Shown here: positions 5,003-5,734 of the stretch, in pieces
Layout of the letters: each line of letters starts with the position of its first letter
How positions within the stretch are numbered: position 1 is the first letter of the stretch
Assembly: GCA_030597865.1 (NCBI GenBank)
Contig: JAUVQZ010000186.1
Span: 1 to 5,734, forward strand
DNA length: 5,734 nt
Direction of reading: 5' to 3'
From: Pseudomonadota bacterium
GTDB taxonomy: Bacteria; Desulfobacterota; Desulfobulbia; Desulfobulbales; SURF-16
Notes under the pieces: generated by a model
The model's database searches: none
Told to the model about the DNA's origin: nothing
The model's input: the letters and a program-made list of their open reading frames with translations, nothing else
Made by a program: the position numbers and the translations under genes

Positions 5003-5734
5003 TTACTTCTTCATATCCTCATTGCCCTTGACCAGGGCATCAACAACTGATGGATCAGCCAGGGTTGAGGTGTCGCCAAAGTCATCCTGACCGGCAGAAA
5101 TCTTGCGAAGAATACGGCGCATGATCTTACCGGAACGGGTCTTAGGCAGACCGTCAGAAAACTGAATAAATTCAGGGGTGGCAATGGGTCCGATCTCCTT
5201 GCGGACATGGACCCGCAGCTCCTTGGCCAGATCATCATTGCCCTCAATACCGGCCTTTAAGGAAACGTAGGAGTAGATGGTCTGTCCCTTTATCGGATGG
5301 GGAGCGCCAACCACGGCGGCCTCGGCCACGGACTCGTGGGCCACCAGGGCGGACTCAATCTCGGCAGTGCCAAGACGATGGCCGGAGACGTTGATAACGT
5401 CATCCAGGCGTCCCATGATCCAGAAATAGCCATCCTCGTCACGACGCACACCGTCTTCAGGATCGTACATGCCTTCGAACTTGGAAAAATAGGCCTTCTT
5501 GTACCGGGCAGGATCGCCGAATACACCGCGGAGAATCCCAGGCCATGGCTTGCGAACAACAAGACGACCACCCTCGTTAACGCCGGCCTCGTTGCCTTCC
5601 TCATCAAGAACAGCGACATCGATACCGGGCAGGGGCAGGGAGGCGGAGCCAGGTTTGAGGGGCGTGGCAAAGGGCAGCGGCGAGATCATAATACCGCCGG
5701 TCTCGGTCTGCCACCAGGTATCAACGATGGGCAA
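5003..5734 (-). CDS. acsA: Acetyl-CoA synthetase, C-terminal part (partial, runs off the right edge)
   Basis: This is the last 243 residues of an AMP-forming acetyl-CoA synthetase, which converts acetate, ATP and CoA to acetyl-CoA, AMP and pyrophosphate. The N-terminal part lies beyond 5734; the TTG at the edge is an internal Leu codon, not a start. Visible landmarks, numbered within the fragment, are the adenylation motif VDTWWQTETGG (4-14); YFSKFEGMY and DGYFWIMGRLDD, with the hinge Asp near 111; INVSGHRLGTAEIESALV (114-131), where the C-terminal domain starts; and PKTRSGKIMRRILRKI (197-212). Lys203 there corresponds to the catalytic lysine (K609 in Salmonella Acs) that protein acetylation switches off. 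The end GDTSTLADPSVV is also typical of Acs. The visible part is about 37% of a usual 650-residue enzyme and shows no damage. It is separated from the biotin operon by its own terminator. Confidence 0.97.
   Translation of the reverse strand: MPIVDTWWQTETGGIMISPLPFATPLKPGSASLPLPGIDVAVLDEEGNEAGVNEGGRLVVRKPWPGILRGVFGDPARYKKAYFSKFEGMYDPEDGVRRDEDGYFWIMGRLDDVINVSGHRLGTAEIESALVAHESVAEAAVVGAPHPIKGQTIYSYVSLKAGIEGNDDLAKELRVHVRKEIGPIATPEFIQFSDGLPKTRSGKIMRRILRKISAGQDDFGDTSTLADPSVVDALVKGNEDMKK

Overview
The window looks like ordinary chromosomal DNA of moderate GC from a Gram-negative bacterium. The mix of an SbcC/Rad50-type ATPase, a bioC/bioD cluster and an acetyl-CoA synthetase suits a Desulfobacterota (Desulfobulbales-like) organism. 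That placement is an inference from protein style, not something the sequence proves. There are no phage, transposon, CRISPR, tRNA or rRNA signatures.

Layout. Positions 1-2645 are on the + strand: the 3' end of an upstream gene (probably the SbcD/Mre11-type nuclease partner), then, 3 bp later, a complete 813-residue SbcC/Rad50-like ATPase. Everything from 2719 to 5734 is on the - strand. Reading in the direction of transcription, this part holds the 3' end of acetyl-CoA synthetase (stop at 5003), an intrinsic terminator (about 4939-4982), a sigma70-like promoter (4922-4894), and a tight three-gene biotin operon: a BioH-like alpha/beta hydrolase (4856-4185), bioC (4178-3381) and bioD (3384-2719). 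The two transcription units converge across a 73-bp gap at 2646-2718.

How the genes work together. BioC methylates malonyl-ACP so that fatty-acid synthesis can extend it to pimeloyl-ACP methyl ester. The hydrolase is well placed to remove the methyl group at the end of that stage. BioD acts later, closing the ureido ring to give dethiobiotin. The intervening enzymes BioF and BioA, and the final enzyme BioB, are not in the window. The ATPase and the upstream partial gene would form a DNA-end-processing nuclease complex.

I see no undescribed system. The points most worth a second look are: a widened zinc-hook motif (CX6C instead of CXXC) formed by the only two cysteines of the SbcC-like protein; substitutions in the BioD substrate loop next to a small cysteine cluster; a bioC tail that doubles as the bioD ribosome binding site; and a promoter that decides the start of the hydrolase gene.
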